Assembly: GCA_902584445.1 (NCBI GenBank)
Contig: CACHZY010000015.1
Coordinates: 1 to 38,127, forward strand
Direction of reading: 5' to 3'
DNA: 38,127 nucleotides
From: an uncultured Bacteroidota bacterium
Lineage (GTDB): Bacteria > Bacteroidota > Bacteroidia > Flavobacteriales > Flavobacteriaceae
The translations under genes and the position numbers were made by a program. The notes under the pieces were generated by a model that had not been told where the DNA came from, searched no databases, and worked only from the letters and a program-made list of their open reading frames with translations. Positions 7,996-16,441 of the stretch are shown here, one piece after another. Position 1 is the stretch's first letter. Every line of letters begins with the position of its first letter.

Positions 7996-9522
7996 TTATA
8001 AAATTGATTTAATTGATTCTATTTGGTTTCCGCTACCTAAAGCATTTGATTTTTTGCAATCCCATTTTAGTTTCCCATTTTTAAAATTAAAAATATAGTC
8101 TAATCTTGAGGGTGTTTCATATTGATAAATTCTCAACTGAAATTCATTTTCACTTATCCAAGCACCCGAGGCAGCTATTTTCTTATTTTTTAAGTAACGA
8201 AGAGAAGATTCTGGAACTATTTTATGATTAGAACTTGTAAAAGGAAGATGACCATCTAACTCACTTTTAATATACTTGCCAAAACCAAATGGAATCGTTT
8301 CAATTTTACCATTTACTTTGATTTCAACTTCATTTTTTTTGTTATTAAAAAAAATAAATTCAACACTTTCTTCATTTTCAGCAATTTTAATCTTTTTATT
8401 GAAAAACTTTTTCGCCAAACTTTTGCTCATTTTACCATTAACAGTTTCAAGCTCTAGTGAAGCAGATTTTTTTCTTAAAATCTCAATCCCTTTAGGGTTA
8501 GAAATCATTTCTGAAGAATTCATTTTGGGGAGTAATTCATCCCATACGATCTGCATTATTCCCCCCATATTATCTGTACCAGAGGTAATTGCCACTATGG
8601 TATTGTGCTCTGGAATAACGAGGCAAAATTGTCCCATGGCTCCATCCCCACGATAAGTATTAAATCTAGATCTCCAGAATTGAAATCCATATCCTTGAGA
8701 CCAATCACTGTCTGGATCACTTCCGTTAGAGACTTGTTTTGATGTTGCCATTTTAATCCATTTTGAAGACAACAACTGATTTCCATTCCATTTTCCCTCT
8801 TGAATGTAAAAAAGACCAAATTTTGCTATATCCTCAGTAGTTAAATGAAGGCCCCATCCTCCAGTATTAATTCCTATAGGGTCCATTTCCCATTCTGGTC
8901 GATCAATCCCCAAAGGTTCAAATAGCCTTGGATATAAATAATCCACAAGTTTTTCTCCAGTTACTTTTTGAATAATAGCAGAGAGCATATAGGTCGCAGG
9001 GGTATTATACATATAATAGGTTCCTGGTCTGAGTTTTAATTCTGATTCCAAAAAAAGCTTGACCCAATCATTTGAGCTCTGACCTAGTCTTGGTTCACTG
9101 GTATGACCAGTGCTCATAGTTAGTAAGTCTATAATTCTTAATTGCTTAAGTTGCCAAGTTGGATTCTCAGGGGATTTTTCTGGAAAATAGTCCTTTACAA
9201 AATCATGTATTTGTATCAGACCTTCCTCAACTGCAAATCCAATTGCTGTGGAAGTGAAACTTTTACTTAGTGACCATAACTCGTGAGGAATATTAGGACC
9301 ATAGGGGTCCCACCATCCTTCAGAGACTACTTTGCCATTTTTGACTATCATGTAACTATGAACAAACTCAATTTTTTTTTCAAATGCGTCTATGAGATTC
9401 ACTATAGATTCTGAGGAAATACCTTCTTGCTCCGGAGTGCTTCTTGGAAGACTTTTTGTTTGCGCAACAAGAGAAATTGAAATAAGTGCAATAAAGAGTG
9501 CGAGAAGTCTAATCCTTAACAT
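7996..9522 (-). CDS. Secreted beta-lactamase-fold serine hydrolase (class C / esterase-like)
   Basis: The 508-residue product has a signal peptide (ALISISLVAQ, cut near 21). The class C beta-lactamase/DD-peptidase fold is recognised from the SxxK motif at Ser84-Lys87 in LWSLSKSF, from MYNTPATYMLSAI around 171-183 at the position of the second (YxN-type) motif, and from RLFEPLGID. Beyond about residue 370 there is a C-terminal extension with no clear family (ELETVNGKM and the following segment). Family members include esterases, peptidases and lactamases. Placed between SGNH and alpha/beta-hydrolases in a polysaccharide locus, an esterase role is the best guess; there is no reason to infer antibiotic resistance. 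It sits 11 bases from the SGNH gene and abuts the next gene. Confidence 0.82.
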   Translation of the reverse strand: MLRIRLLALFIALISISLVAQTKSLPRSTPEQEGISSESIVNLIDAFEKKIEFVHSYMIVKNGKVVSEGWWDPYGPNIPHELWSLSKSFTSTAIGFAVEEGLIQIHDFVKDYFPEKSPENPTWQLKQLRIIDLLTMSTGHTSEPRLGQSSNDWVKLFLESELKLRPGTYYMYNTPATYMLSAIIQKVTGEKLVDYLYPRLFEPLGIDRPEWEMDPIGINTGGWGLHLTTEDIAKFGLFYIQEGKWNGNQLLSSKWIKMATSKQVSNGSDPDSDWSQGYGFQFWRSRFNTYRGDGAMGQFCLVIPEHNTIVAITSGTDNMGGIMQIVWDELLPKMNSSEMISNPKGIEILRKKSASLELETVNGKMSKSLAKKFFNKKIKIAENEESVEFIFFNNKKNEVEIKVNGKIETIPFGFGKYIKSELDGHLPFTSSNHKIVPESSLRYLKNKKIAASGAWISENEFQLRIYQYETPSRLDYIFNFKNGKLKWDCKKSNALGSGNQIESIKSIL

Positions 9523-9533
9523 ATTTAATAAAT

Positions 9534-10247
9534 TTATTTTCTATCCTTTACTTTCAGTTTATTTTTTATAATCTTCTCCCAAAGATCGTAGCCAGCTCTA
9601 CTTAAATGTAAACTATCACTAACAAAATATTTTCCCTCAGGCCTTCCTCTTTTATTAATAAAATATTTTCTGGTAGAGATGAAATGTAGGTTTGGTTTCT
9701 TTTCGGTATGTTTTTTAATTAGATCATTTGCTTGAGTAATTTTATCCCAAACCTTCCACCTACTTGGGGTTGGAGTTGTTTCAATTACATAAATCGGAAT
9801 GTTGGGAGATAACTTTTTGTGAATTTTACTTGTTATTACTTTGAAAAGTTTTTTTATTTCATTTGGAGTCAAGTCTTTATGAAGTTTATCCCAACTACTA
9901 TACCCGGTTATATCATTAGCAACAAAAAGAAAAACAGCTGACGTTTTATTTTTACCTTCAATCAAGCGGTCTACAAAATGAATTAAGTCGTAATAATGAG
10001 CTCCACCATATCCACGCTTAATAACAGAATAAGGCGCCATATCTTCCTCAATGGTATCCCATCGTCGAATACTTGAGCTACCCATAAACAAAAAATAATC
10101 CTCTTTATCTAAATGGTCTTTCAATTCTTCTAGCTTTTGGATTTCTTTTTCAAAATGATTGGTATGCTCCCGATATTTGAACTGAAGGGAGCAGCTAGAG
10201 ATTAAACTAATTTGTATCAGGAAAAATATATAGCGAAGTGATATCAT
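9534..10247 (-). CDS. SGNH/GDSL-family lipoprotein esterase
   Basis: This is a 237-residue lipoprotein (LISSC, Cys19). Block I is FMGSSSIRRW around 55-62, with the nucleophile Ser in GSS. RGYGGAHYYDL follows as the Gly-containing block II. FVANDI is the Asn block III. FVSDSLHLSRAGYDLW near the C-terminus carries the Asp-x-x-His pair. All four SGNH blocks are present. Such proteins deacetylate or deacylate sugars, and the location would be the envelope. It is 4 bases downstream of the sulfatase at 10252-11649 and 11 bases upstream of the next hydrolase, inside the operon. It is much shorter than the two SASA proteins and not a close relative of them. Confidence 0.85.
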   Translation of the reverse strand: MISLRYIFFLIQISLISSCSLQFKYREHTNHFEKEIQKLEELKDHLDKEDYFLFMGSSSIRRWDTIEEDMAPYSVIKRGYGGAHYYDLIHFVDRLIEGKNKTSAVFLFVANDITGYSSWDKLHKDLTPNEIKKLFKVITSKIHKKLSPNIPIYVIETTPTPSRWKVWDKITQANDLIKKHTEKKPNLHFISTRKYFINKRGRPEGKYFVSDSLHLSRAGYDLWEKIIKNKLKVKDRK

Positions 10248-10251
10248 AAAA

Positions 10252-11649
10252 TTATCTTTCTGCTATAAGCTTTGTTCCCTCATTTACTAACCAATCATCT
10301 AAAAGTTTACGTCCTTTTATTAATTGATTTTTAAATTTAGGATCATCTAACAGGTTTTTAGATTCATTAGGATCGTTATCAATGTCGTAAAGAATTTCAT
10401 AAGTTATCCCATAGACAACACTCCTAACATATTTAAACTGATCATAGCGAACCATTCTACCAAATTGATTTTGACTAAAAACAATATCAAATTCATTTGT
10501 AGAAACCTCAGATTCTAAAATTTGTTTTTTAAAACTCCTTCCATCTATTCCTTTTGGTATTTCCACTCCTGCAAGATCTAATAAAGTAGGCATTATATCA
10601 ATGGTGCTAACCATGGCATCACTATTAGTAATTGATTGCTTAATTTCTTTAGGATACCTTATTATTACTGGAATTTTCGAAGATTCTTCATAGAATGTTG
10701 TTTTTGCAATTAGTTTATGACTTCCAGCCATTTCACCGTGATCAGTGGTAAACATAACGATTGTATTTTCCTCGAGCCCTTGTTCTTTTAGGTTATCCAA
10801 AAGAAGTCCAATTAAACGATCTGTATTTTCAATTAGTAGTTGATAGGTAGCGATAAAACGTTTCCACTGATCTTCATTTAGTCCAAAAACTTCTTTATAC
10901 ATAAAGTCTTCATGCAAGATCATACCTTTTTCATAAGCAACTTCATGATTACGTGGTAGATCTGGTCTAGGTTGGAATCGTAAATAGGGCTCATCGTCAT
11001 TTCTAGCAAAGTGGATGGCATCTGCAAAAGTAGCCCCTTGAACTTTACCTCCCAGAACCCTACAAATATCATGAGGGTTAATTAGGGATAGTGTCATAAA
11101 AAATGGCTTATCCTTTTGATCCTTGATGTACTTTATGGCGTCTTCAGTGAAAATCGGATCATATGCAGATCCCTCTGCTAACATTCCACCATTTGAGTGT
11201 GTCATAGATCCAAATTCAGTGGCACTTGCGTATCCATATCCTCCAGCGTGTTCCTTTCCGAAATATGCTACATTATATCCTGCTTCCCTAAAGGATTTTC
11301 CTAAGGTAGGGGTCAATTTAGCACGAGCAAGAATAGAATCTTTTTTAAGATTAAAGCCCACATCATTATTGTGAGAATACAGTCCCGTAAAAAGACTTGC
11401 CCTTGCTGGGGTACATAATGGATAAGTAGAGTAAGCTTGCTTAAAGCTAATTCCCTGTTTTGCTAAAAGATCAATGCCTGGAGTTAGAATACCATTATCA
11501 TAATTTCCAAAGCCGTCAGAGACCTTAGTTGACCATTGGTCAGAGATAATTAGGATTACATTGGGTGGCTGATCTATGGATTTTTTCGTTTCATATGAAA
11601 CAAGTGATAGAAGCCCAAAAAAGATAAATAACCAATTGAGTTTTTTCAT
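10252..11649 (-). CDS. S1-family sulfatase, CTPAR type, secreted
   Basis: The 465-residue product has an ordinary signal peptide (LFIFFGLLSLVSY) and no lipobox, unlike the other three sulfatases here. The metal block is LIISDQWS (Asp37, Gln38). The formylglycine motif is CTPAR with Cys79, fitting C-x-P-x-R. MFTTDHGEMAGSHK provides the later ligands. DQ in the first metal block and the DHGEMAG pattern resemble the choline-sulfatase/arylsulfatase-like branch of S1; the exact subfamily is not claimed. It is expected to remove sulfate from a sugar, probably in the periplasm. It follows GH43 by 14 bases and precedes the SGNH gene by 4 bases, so sulfate removal is tied to GH43 action in one transcript. 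Confidence 0.92.
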   Translation of the reverse strand: MKKLNWLFIFFGLLSLVSYETKKSIDQPPNVILIISDQWSTKVSDGFGNYDNGILTPGIDLLAKQGISFKQAYSTYPLCTPARASLFTGLYSHNNDVGFNLKKDSILARAKLTPTLGKSFREAGYNVAYFGKEHAGGYGYASATEFGSMTHSNGGMLAEGSAYDPIFTEDAIKYIKDQKDKPFFMTLSLINPHDICRVLGGKVQGATFADAIHFARNDDEPYLRFQPRPDLPRNHEVAYEKGMILHEDFMYKEVFGLNEDQWKRFIATYQLLIENTDRLIGLLLDNLKEQGLEENTIVMFTTDHGEMAGSHKLIAKTTFYEESSKIPVIIRYPKEIKQSITNSDAMVSTIDIMPTLLDLAGVEIPKGIDGRSFKKQILESEVSTNEFDIVFSQNQFGRMVRYDQFKYVRSVVYGITYEILYDIDNDPNESKNLLDDPKFKNQLIKGRKLLDDWLVNEGTKLIAER

Positions 11650-11663
11650 AAAAATACTTTAGC

Positions 11664-13415
11664 TTAATACTTGACAAAGCCTTTATAATTTACCCAATCA
11701 AAATCAGCATATCCAGTTGTTTTCTGTCCATTACTAGTAGCGTAAATGCCAACGTTTGCTCCAGTGTACATCATCCCCAGAACAATATTATCTGGTGTTT
11801 CTGCTAGTTTTTGATAGGAAGCTCCACCATCAGTCGAGAAAAAGTACAAATATTTTCCATTTTTAGAAGCAATCTTGAGTAAAATCTCTCCAGTGTAATT
11901 TGGTAAAGCTTTCGATTTAAACGCTTTTACTTCTGTGTTTGGAATTTTTGCAGAATCAGTCATCGCAGTTACTTGATTGTTTTTTTCTTTGACGGTTACT
12001 TTTACAAAGTGCTCATTCCCAATTTTTTGAACTGTTAAATTAACAAAGTTTATATCTTTCTGATAAACGCTTATTCCAGCTTCCTCAAGATTTTTCTTTG
12101 GTTTGAATTTCATTTTTGCTTCCCATTCAAATTCACTCTCCTTCTGTGTTATTCCTATTGCACTATAACGTTTTCTTGGTTGGAAGGCCTCAGGTTTTAA
12201 ATAGAGTCTTAGATGACCTTTATTTGCATTGAGGGAGAAGGTATTAGGTTGTGGAACTCTTCTGAACACCCAATCAGGAGCCAATTGCTTTGCATCAAAA
12301 TTATCATTGAAAGTATCGTTATAAAACTGATGTTTGTCCGTAAATGGTAATGGATTAATTCGTTCCACTTTTCCAGTTTCAGGAGCAACAACAGGGAATA
12401 AATATCGAACAGGTTCCCATTTGGTTTTACTCACTTGCTGCCATCTTACGATTTGATTCTCCCAAATCACGGGCATTAAATGTGTTTCTCGCCCCATATT
12501 AGAGTGGCCGTCTCTGTCATTTCTTTTCCCCAATGAGACCATAAACCATCTTCCGTCTTCTAATTTAACCAGATCCGCATGACCTGTGCTGTGAACCCAA
12601 TTTTTCATTGACAGGTGTCTTGAAGTAAGGATTGGATTTCTGAGTCCCGTTTCATAGGGACCAAAAATATCATCACTTGCAGCGATCATTACAGCGTGGT
12701 GGAAACTTGTTCCCCCCTCGGCTACTAATAGATAGTATTTTCCATGTTCTTTATAAATATGAGGACCCTCTGTGTGACTTTTATCACAAGCTCCCTCCCA
12801 AAGGGAATGTCTGTCTCCAACTAATTTCCAATTTTCAAGATCTAACTCTTGTGCCCAGATCGCTCCGATTCCATTTGAATACATATCACCAGGATTATGT
12901 GTTCCAACAAAGTATACCTTACCATTGTCATCAAAAAATAAATCCGGATCTATACCACCGGCACCATCGATTACGTGAGGATCAGACCATGGTCCAGCAG
13001 GATTTTTAGCGGTAATGATAAAGTTAGTATTTGATTTTGTTTTATTTGGTTTGTTTCGGTCGATTTGGGAGTACATGTTAGTGGTTACGATATAAAATGT
13101 ACCCTTGTTGTATCTGATTGTAGGGGCGTGGATTCCACCATTTTCTTGAACATCCACAAGATTAACCGCTCCAGAGGCTTGGCTTGGCCTATGTAGGCCA
13201 TTTCCAATTAGCTTCCAGTTAACTAGGTCTTTGCTGTGATGAATGGGTAGTCCAGGAAAATATTCAAATGAAGAATTTACAATGTAAAAATCTTCACCAA
13301 CCCTACAAATTGATGGATCGGGGTATCCACCAGGTATAATAGGATTAATGAACTTACCCTGACTAAATAATAAATAGCTTGAAAAAAGAAATGTAAAAAT
13401 GGATAATCTCGTCAT
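11664..13415 (-). CDS. GH43-family glycosidase (beta-xylosidase / arabinofuranosidase-like)
   Basis: The 583-residue secreted protein has a signal peptide (FSSYLLFSQ). The five-bladed propeller begins NPIIPGGYPDPS, giving the general base Asp33. GGIDPDLFFDDNG near 153-165 holds the pKa-modulating Asp, and SHTEGPHIYK supplies the general acid Glu216. Residues from about 385 to the end form the beta-sandwich domain common in GH43 xylosidases (NDNFDAKQLAPDW onward to YADFDWVNYKG). The likely activity is release of xylose or arabinose from the non-reducing end; subfamily and linkage are not determined. It is the only glycosidase in the minus-strand locus. Its start is only 13 bases past the end of a terminator-like hairpin, so its level may be set by read-through from the susCD part. 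Confidence 0.93.
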   Translation of the reverse strand: MTRLSIFTFLFSSYLLFSQGKFINPIIPGGYPDPSICRVGEDFYIVNSSFEYFPGLPIHHSKDLVNWKLIGNGLHRPSQASGAVNLVDVQENGGIHAPTIRYNKGTFYIVTTNMYSQIDRNKPNKTKSNTNFIITAKNPAGPWSDPHVIDGAGGIDPDLFFDDNGKVYFVGTHNPGDMYSNGIGAIWAQELDLENWKLVGDRHSLWEGACDKSHTEGPHIYKEHGKYYLLVAEGGTSFHHAVMIAASDDIFGPYETGLRNPILTSRHLSMKNWVHSTGHADLVKLEDGRWFMVSLGKRNDRDGHSNMGRETHLMPVIWENQIVRWQQVSKTKWEPVRYLFPVVAPETGKVERINPLPFTDKHQFYNDTFNDNFDAKQLAPDWVFRRVPQPNTFSLNANKGHLRLYLKPEAFQPRKRYSAIGITQKESEFEWEAKMKFKPKKNLEEAGISVYQKDINFVNLTVQKIGNEHFVKVTVKEKNNQVTAMTDSAKIPNTEVKAFKSKALPNYTGEILLKIASKNGKYLYFFSTDGGASYQKLAETPDNIVLGMMYTGANVGIYATSNGQKTTGYADFDWVNYKGFVKY

Positions 13416-13428
13416 TAGTTATGTTTTT

Positions 13429-13466
13429 AAAAAAAAAGGAGGGTTAAATAAATTAGCCCTCCTTTT
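13429..13466 (-). terminator. Rho-independent terminator-like hairpin between susCD genes and GH43
   Basis: On the minus strand an AAAAGGAGGG arm pairs perfectly with CCCTCCTTTT across a 13-base A/T-rich loop, followed by a run of T. On the given strand GGAGGG is at 13438-13443 and CCCTCC at 13457-13462, with A runs at 13429-13437. It lies 34 bases past the stop of the DUF4961-like gene and ends 13 bases before the GH43 start. The same orientation and tight spacing of the genes on both sides suggest partial termination (attenuation), not a true operon end. Confidence 0.85.
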
Positions 13467-13500
13467 ACTCAATTAATTATGTAAAGTACTCTACAAATTC

Positions 13501-14583
13501 TTATTGACACTTTTCACCAAATACCATATCAGTTCCGTAGCCAGGATTTTTGACTACAATTGAACCGTCAGCATTTTGGAAATTCAAATGTATTTCAGTA
13601 ATTATTTGATTACTCACACCGAAGTATGCAGGAGGCCAAATAGTTTTTGACCATGTGTCAGCACCACTTAATGTCATTTTAGCTGAAGCGCTTCTGTCAA
13701 CTTTAGCAACAGTTGTTCCGTCACCTAATAAGGCAGTAGCACACATATATACTTCGCCTGCATTGTAAAGAGCTGTGTTAGCTCCCAGATATCCTTCTTT
13801 AGCATCAAATCCTATAGTAATGATGTCATCAAAAGTATAGCCATTAGCTCCAGCAGCTACAGTTGCAGTGTAAGTTGGCGCAGGACCTGTTAAGTCAGTA
13901 GCGTCGGCAGAAGCTCCAGTAATAGCCATCTTTTTCCACTCATAGTCATACCAACGTGATGGAGCACCTGTAGTTGTAGAGGCTTCGATATGATCTGCCA
14001 TTTTAAACCCATTATCGTGAACACCAACCCAGTAACCTAGTTTCGCAGCAGAGTGAGCACTACCTACTTTTAAGCTAATAGAAACTGTTCCTTCAACGCT
14101 AGTATTTCCCGCATCTACTTGATCTGAGTAATACATTACCCACTCCATTTCTCCATAGTTTTCATCAAACCCTAGAATTTCCTCGGCATTTGCTGCCCAA
14201 GTTAAACCATTTTGGTTACCATCGGCACCTCTACCTTTTTTATATCCTTTATCCATGGCTCCGTCGTCAAGAATCATTGTTCCTTTACCTACTCTAGGCT
14301 CATTATTTAATGGTGAATCAAAAGTTACGACTGCGTTTTCTGCAACTTTCCATTCTTTTGGAGCACAGACACCAATTACTAATCTTTTCCAGTTTTGATC
14401 ATTATTTTCAGTATCTAGCAATACATTTAAAGTTACAGTTTGGGTTGAACCAGCTCTTGCACTATCAGATGCATCCACAGATTTTATTTCCAGACATGCA
14501 GTCACAAACAAAAACACCAATGGCAAAGCCAAGAAGCCGAAAATAAATGTTTTATAATTAAAATTAAATCTTCTCATTTTCAT
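13501..14583 (-). CDS. Surface lipoprotein, DUF4961-like, SusE/F-position protein
   Basis: This 360-residue lipoprotein has a lipobox FVTAC with Cys30; a second Met at residue 3 is an alternative start. There is no catalytic motif. The N-terminal half (TQTVTLNVLLDTE, QNWKRLVIGVCAPKEW) matches what I recall of DUF4961 proteins. The C-terminal third (GYTFDDIITIGFDAKE, then FGVSNQIITEIHLNFQN) looks like a beta-sandwich of the sort found in SusE/SusF-type glycan-binding proteins. From its place after susC, susD and a small lipoprotein it is probably a cell-surface glycan-binding accessory. The ligand is unknown. It shares one base with the preceding gene (TAATG) and precedes the hairpin at 13429-13466. 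Its terminal YGTDMVFGEKCQ ends in an unpaired-looking Cys. Confidence 0.75.
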   Translation of the reverse strand: MKMRRFNFNYKTFIFGFLALPLVFLFVTACLEIKSVDASDSARAGSTQTVTLNVLLDTENNDQNWKRLVIGVCAPKEWKVAENAVVTFDSPLNNEPRVGKGTMILDDGAMDKGYKKGRGADGNQNGLTWAANAEEILGFDENYGEMEWVMYYSDQVDAGNTSVEGTVSISLKVGSAHSAAKLGYWVGVHDNGFKMADHIEASTTTGAPSRWYDYEWKKMAITGASADATDLTGPAPTYTATVAAGANGYTFDDIITIGFDAKEGYLGANTALYNAGEVYMCATALLGDGTTVAKVDRSASAKMTLSGADTWSKTIWPPAYFGVSNQIITEIHLNFQNADGSIVVKNPGYGTDMVFGEKCQ

Positions 14584-15044
14584 TATTTTTTAAAGTTATA
14601 TTGGTATGAAGTAGCTCCACAACCCATCGAAAAAGATAAACCCATAGACGAATTATTAGAGGCATATAGAGGCATAGCGAGTGATGTTACAATAACATCT
14701 GTGCCATTTGTGAAATTGATACTAGTAGGTTGATAATCATCATCAAAAGACCATGAGCCTGAGCTAAATGGTGTTCGAGCATTACCCAATGTAGGAAATG
14801 GAAGATTAGATGAACCTAAAGTAAATGATCCAGCTTCAACTTGAAGCGTTAGTCCTGTGGCAGATGGCATGTGTGATGTAATATCCGTGCCATCTCTATG
14901 AACAGAATGAAGTGTCCATGTACCATTGATATCAGTGACATAATCAACAAGAGCATCTTGTCTTACATCAAATGAATCAGCTTCGTCGCATGATATAAAC
15001 ATTGCGAGCGAAAGTGTCAAGGTTAAAAAGAGTATATTTCTCAT
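14583..15044 (-). CDS. Small lipocalin-like lipoprotein, DUF5004-like
   Basis: The 153-residue lipoprotein (FISC, Cys19) contains VTDINGTWTLHSVHRDGTDIT around 35-55, the GxW start of a lipocalin-like barrel. The rest is short beta strands (SFTLGSSNLPFPTLG, GSWSFDDDYQPTSINF). This matches my memory of DUF5004 proteins, which commonly sit beside susD in Bacteroidota. No enzyme motif is present. It is presumably a surface accessory to the SusCD complex (inference from position). It starts 31 bases after susD stops, and its stop codon overlaps the start of the next gene by one base, so the two lipoproteins are likely made together. Confidence 0.72.
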   Translation of the reverse strand: MRNILFLTLTLSLAMFISCDEADSFDVRQDALVDYVTDINGTWTLHSVHRDGTDITSHMPSATGLTLQVEAGSFTLGSSNLPFPTLGNARTPFSSGSWSFDDDYQPTSINFTNGTDVIVTSLAMPLYASNNSSMGLSFSMGCGATSYQYNFKK

Positions 15045-15075
15045 AATTGTATTGAATTTGAATTTATTTTAGTGT

Positions 15076-16437
15076 TTAATTAAGATTATGTATTTCTATT
15101 TCGGATTGTGGAATCAGATTATAGAGTTTAAGGCTGTAATCTGAAAATGGAATAAATCCATTCCCACTTTCATTAACTATACTTTTTTGGAGTCTTCGGG
15201 TATTAAAAAACCGGTCTCCAGTCTCATTGTAGAGTTCTTTAGATCTCTCGTTGAAAATTATTTCAAGCATAGCAGATTTACCAGGTGTACCTGAAACAAC
15301 ATCAGATGCACCAGCTCGATTTTTAACTGCATTTACATCAGAGACGTCTTGAGCAGATACAGTATTGTTTACCATAATATTTGACTCTGCCCTTGTAAGA
15401 TACATTTCGGCAAGTCTTATTCCAATATAGTCAACATTGTTATTAGGATATTTTCCATCTGTATATACAACACCATCTTTCTCAGTCATCAAATCAGTAA
15501 ATCTTTTGTCATTAGGATCAGCAGCTCTTAGCTTTCCAAGTACTCCATTTGGATTAAGTGAGGTTATACCATTTGCATCATCAGCTTGATAATTATTAAA
15601 ACCAATTGAAGCTGAACCAAATGTATCTTCACTTCTATTAGTAATTACCGAGAAAATTACTTCTGCAGAAGTATTACCTTTTGTGTAAATATCAGCAACG
15701 TTTTGCTCAAGAGCGAAACCTCCACTTGTTATTACCTCATTAGCCCTTTCATATGCAAGATTATATTTCCCATGATAGAAATATATTTTAGCAGCCATTG
15801 CTGTAGCAGCTGAATAAGAAGTAATACCTCCAGAGATTGCTAAGTTTGTTCTTGCCGCTTCAATGTCAGCCTCTACTTGAGTCATAATCTCAGCAGGTGT
15901 AGCTTGAGTAACCCTATCAGTTGTTCCCATAACTGTTGTAACAAGCGGAACAGATTTTCCAGTTGTTGGGTTTGAGAACCAATTGTTCAGATGGAAATAA
16001 CAAAATGCTCTTAAAAAGTATGCATCCCCCTTAGCACTTGCTTTCTCTGCAGCGGTTCCATACATATTATCAATATCAGCATTTAAGACCATATTTACCT
16101 TATTGAATGCATTATATGCAACTGTATATCTATTAAACATTTGTGGCATTCCTGCATCTGTCCAAGTGAACCAAGGTTGCCAGTTAGCACTTCTCCTAAT
16201 TAGAACATCTCTAACAAGTGTTGTGGACTGCATGTGCTCGTAAGCATTTATATTACGCATGTTTGAATATGCTCCTGCATTAAGCGAATTCATCGCATTA
16301 ATATCAGTTAATTTATCTGCTGATAAACCAATTGTTGAATATTCTTCCAAAAAATCTTCACAGGAAGTAAAAACAAGGCTTAACGTCAGTAAACTAACAA
16401 ACAATCCTCTCATTTTAAATTTCTTTATATTTTCCAT
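15076..16437 (-). CDS. susD: SusD/RagB-family glycan-binding lipoprotein
   Basis: The 453-residue lipoprotein (LVFTSC, Cys26) has an alternative start at Met9. The TPR-like SusD core is recognisable from AYNAFNKVNMVLN, ASAKGDAYFLRAFCYFHL near 125-142, IGIRLAEMYLTRAES around 350 and FNERSKELYNETGDRFFN around 400. It forms the lid on the SusC transporter and captures oligosaccharide at the cell surface. At 453 residues it is rather short for a SusD-like protein; maltodextrin SusD proteins of flavobacteria are, as I recall them, longer. That weakly argues that the pair is not simply the alpha-glucan transporter. It begins 4 bases after the susC stop. Ligand specificity cannot be read. Confidence 0.95.
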   Translation of the reverse strand: MENIKKFKMRGLFVSLLTLSLVFTSCEDFLEEYSTIGLSADKLTDINAMNSLNAGAYSNMRNINAYEHMQSTTLVRDVLIRRSANWQPWFTWTDAGMPQMFNRYTVAYNAFNKVNMVLNADIDNMYGTAAEKASAKGDAYFLRAFCYFHLNNWFSNPTTGKSVPLVTTVMGTTDRVTQATPAEIMTQVEADIEAARTNLAISGGITSYSAATAMAAKIYFYHGKYNLAYERANEVITSGGFALEQNVADIYTKGNTSAEVIFSVITNRSEDTFGSASIGFNNYQADDANGITSLNPNGVLGKLRAADPNDKRFTDLMTEKDGVVYTDGKYPNNNVDYIGIRLAEMYLTRAESNIMVNNTVSAQDVSDVNAVKNRAGASDVVSGTPGKSAMLEIIFNERSKELYNETGDRFFNTRRLQKSIVNESGNGFIPFSDYSLKLYNLIPQSEIEIHNLN

Positions 16438-16441
16438 CAGT

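Noticed and set aside
8276-8656. Plus-strand open frame of 126 codons
   Set aside because: It lies wholly inside the beta-lactamase-fold gene on the other strand, has low-complexity hydrophobic content and no recognisable family; it is a shadow of the real gene.
7996-9522. Antibiotic-resistance beta-lactamase
   Set aside because: Size, C-terminal extension and position among esterases in a polysaccharide operon do not support it; only the fold is shared.
12677-13009. Plus-strand open frame of 110 codons
   Set aside because: It is antisense to the GH43 catalytic domain, whose motifs are intact, and shows no domain of its own.
13585-13592. Minus-strand TACATTTG box as an internal promoter for GH43
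   Set aside because: It lies inside the DUF4961-like gene and upstream of the hairpin, so transcripts from it would still meet the terminator; such a box is also expected by chance.
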